This document shows, piece by piece, positions 62,469 to 64,000 of a stretch of DNA of 64,000 bases; within the stretch, counting starts at the first letter, position 1, and the number at the start of each line of letters is the position of its first letter. The stretch spans positions 1 to 64,000 of the forward strand of contig JAUXWR010000313.1 of the NCBI GenBank assembly GCA_030680075.1, given 5' to 3'. The position numbers and the translations under genes are program-made. The notes beneath the pieces are model-generated. The model was not told the DNA's origin, searched no databases, and saw only the letters and a program-made list of their open reading frames with translations. This stretch comes from Legionella sp. GTDB taxonomy: Bacteria; Pseudomonadota; Gammaproteobacteria; Legionellales; Legionellaceae.

Positions 62469-64000
62469 ATGGCAGTTGCAACAGAGGTAGAACGATTAGA
62501 AGGGATTGCTCAACTCATAGTAAATGCGCAATTGCTGGATAGAGCAAAAATGCTTGAGCATCAGAACGATGCACTGCATTATAAACAACCCCTGCTTCAG
62601 TATCTGATTGCCAACAATATGCTGGACGCCCCAAAAACTGCCTTAATTATCGCTCAACATTTTGGTCTTCCCGTTATTGATTTGGATTGCATCGATGAGG
62701 GCACCCTGCCTATGGCGCTGGTTCATGAAAAGCTGATTAGCCAGCATGCCGTTATTCCTCTTTACAGGCGTGGCAATCATTTGTTTTTGGGGATTGATGA
62801 CCCTGGCAGACAAGCTTCTTTAAAAGAAATTCAATTTCATACAGGGCTAAATACGAGTGCTATCGTAGTCGAAGCTGATAAACTTATAAAATTTATTAAC
62901 AAATTTCGGCACGAAAAAGAAAATCAACGTATAAACAGTTTCGGTGATAATGGCAATGAATTGCCTGAGTTTGCGATTAACGAAGAGGAGAACCATCAGG
63001 CGCTTGATTCTGCAACAGAAGACGCCCCTATCGTTAAATTTGTTAATAAAATCCTGAGAGATGCTATTATAAAAGGCGTGTCAGACATCCATTTTGAGCC
63101 ATACGAAGGTGAATATCGTATTAGATATCGCCTTGATGGCATTTTAATGAAAATAGCAACCCCTCCTCTTAATCTCGCAAGCCGTATTACATCGCGTATA
63201 AAAGTCATGTCAAATCTGGACATTGCTGAGCGTCGTATACCGCAAGACGGCCGCTTTAAAATGACAGACCCTAAAAAACGCTCCATTGATTTTCGCGTGA
63301 GCACCTGCCCCACAACCGGTGGAGAGAAAGTGGTGATGCGTATTCTTGATGCCGCCTCTGCCAGATTAAGTATTGAAGCCTTAGGATTTAGTGCTATTCA
63401 ACAAAAACAATTTTTAGATGCTATCAAGAAACCTCAAGGGATGATTTTAGTAACAGGCCCGACAGGGAGCGGCAAAACGGTTTCATTATATACCGATATA
63501 CCGCACTTAATCTTCTAAATACCAATGAAATCAATATTTCAACAGCAGAAGACCCCGTTGAAATAAGAATACCGGGAATCAATCAGGTCAATATTAATCC
63601 TAAAACAGGATTATCATTTTCAGCTACCTTGCGGTCATTTTTACGCCAGGATCCTGACATTATAATGGTTGGGGAGATTCGCGACCTTGAAACTGCTGAA
63701 ATTGCAGTAAAAGCTGCCCAAACAGGGCATTTGGTTCTGTCCACTCTGCACACTAACAGTGCCGCGGAAACATTGACACGGCTCCTCAATATGGGCATTC
63801 CATCCTTTAATATTGCAAGCTCCATAAGCTTACTGATTGCTCAACGTCTGGTGCGAAAATTATGCGAAGATTGTAAAATATTTCGCGATGATGTAACCCC
63901 CGAAAGTTTGGTCGAACTTGGCTTTTCCGAAAGAGAGGCAAAATCAATGGTTGTTTATAAAGCAGTTGGCTGTAATCATTGCACCAATGGCTATCGAGGC
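62469..64000 (+). pseudogene. pilB: Type IV pilus assembly ATPase PilB, frameshifted and cut by the window end
   Basis: The N-terminal T2SSE domain (LLQYLIANNMLDAPKTALIIAQHFGLPVIDLD), IRYRLDGILMKIA, IPQDGRFKM, DFRVSTCPTTGGEKVVMRILDA and the Walker [14 protein letters not shown] at about residue 330 mark PilB. An exact 8-bp tandem duplication, ATATACCG at 63488-63503, then shifts the frame, giving a stop at 63516-63518. Removing one copy restores [20 protein letters not shown], the Walker B MVGEIRD, STLHTN and the CEDC...CNHC zinc motif through to the window end. The start at 62469 is conventional. PilB powers pilus extension and DNA uptake; the broken form would lose these unless it reverts. 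A sequencing or assembly error is an alternative. Confidence 0.93.

Overview
The window looks like chromosome from a Legionella-type gammaproteobacterium. The evidence is AT-rich DNA, a core of gammaproteobacterial housekeeping operons in conserved order, large ankyrin-repeat and unrecognised proteins typical of an intracellular bacterium, a LssY-like protein, and CpxRA directly after the phoH-ybeY-corC operon. The genus call is inference from gene content and protein style. No tRNA, rRNA, CRISPR array, prophage or transposase gene was recognised.

Layout. 0-3 kb: rnhB, divergent from an oxidoreductase-lpxB pair. 3-14.3 kb: an accessory stretch with an ankyrin protein inserted beside a decayed second lpxB 3' end, small unknown proteins, a Cache-HAMP class III cyclase, SelO, an intergenic cluster of DnaA-box-like sites, a DUF1840 gene and two large orphan proteins. 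14.3-18.5 kb: recJ, an RpfE-type gene, alaC and an Mth938-domain gene. 18.5-20.1 kb: a duplicated orphan gene around a MITE-like element. 20.1-28.7 kb: a long minus-strand block (relA, rlmD, rluB, scpB, scpA, trpS, yciO, rnm). 28.9-33.3 kb: phoH-ybeY-corC-cpxR-cpxA as one tightly overlapping run. 33.3-44.6 kb: accessory genes, with a membrane protein, an APH-like kinase, a 2346-residue ankyrin/alpha-helical giant, a RES-Xre toxin-antitoxin pair and small unknowns. 44.7-48.9 kb: purine nucleoside phosphorylase-deoC, ubiC-ubiA, a FimT/GspH pseudopilin and a family 4 uracil-DNA glycosylase. 49.2-57.7 kb: envelope genes (two L,D-transpeptidases, RlpA, a D,D-carboxypeptidase), dat-ybeD-lipB and a LssY/LssZ-like pair. 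57.8-60.3 kb: two tandem paralogous orphans. 60.5-64 kb: hpt, DUF1820, a methyltransferase and pilB, which is frameshifted and runs off the window.

At least four families of palindromic non-coding repeats sit between genes. R1 has about 34-bp arms; R2 is about 185 bp; R3 is a short REP-like palindrome; the fourth is a single 224-bp MITE-like element. Two genes, rluB and the giant ankyrin gene, take their stop codons and last residues from an R3 palindrome.

The most notable points are: (1) an exact 8-bp tandem duplication that breaks pilB; (2) the diverged lpxB 3' remnant on the far side of the ankyrin gene, a scar of gene-end replacement or insertion; (3) a cluster of four DnaA-box-like 9-mers beside an AT-rich tract at 10.1-10.4 kb, away from any dnaA gene; (4) a LssY-like protein whose PAP2 phosphatase domain has lost its catalytic motifs; and (5) several orphan proteins that are plausible secreted effectors, for which the sequence gives no direct proof.
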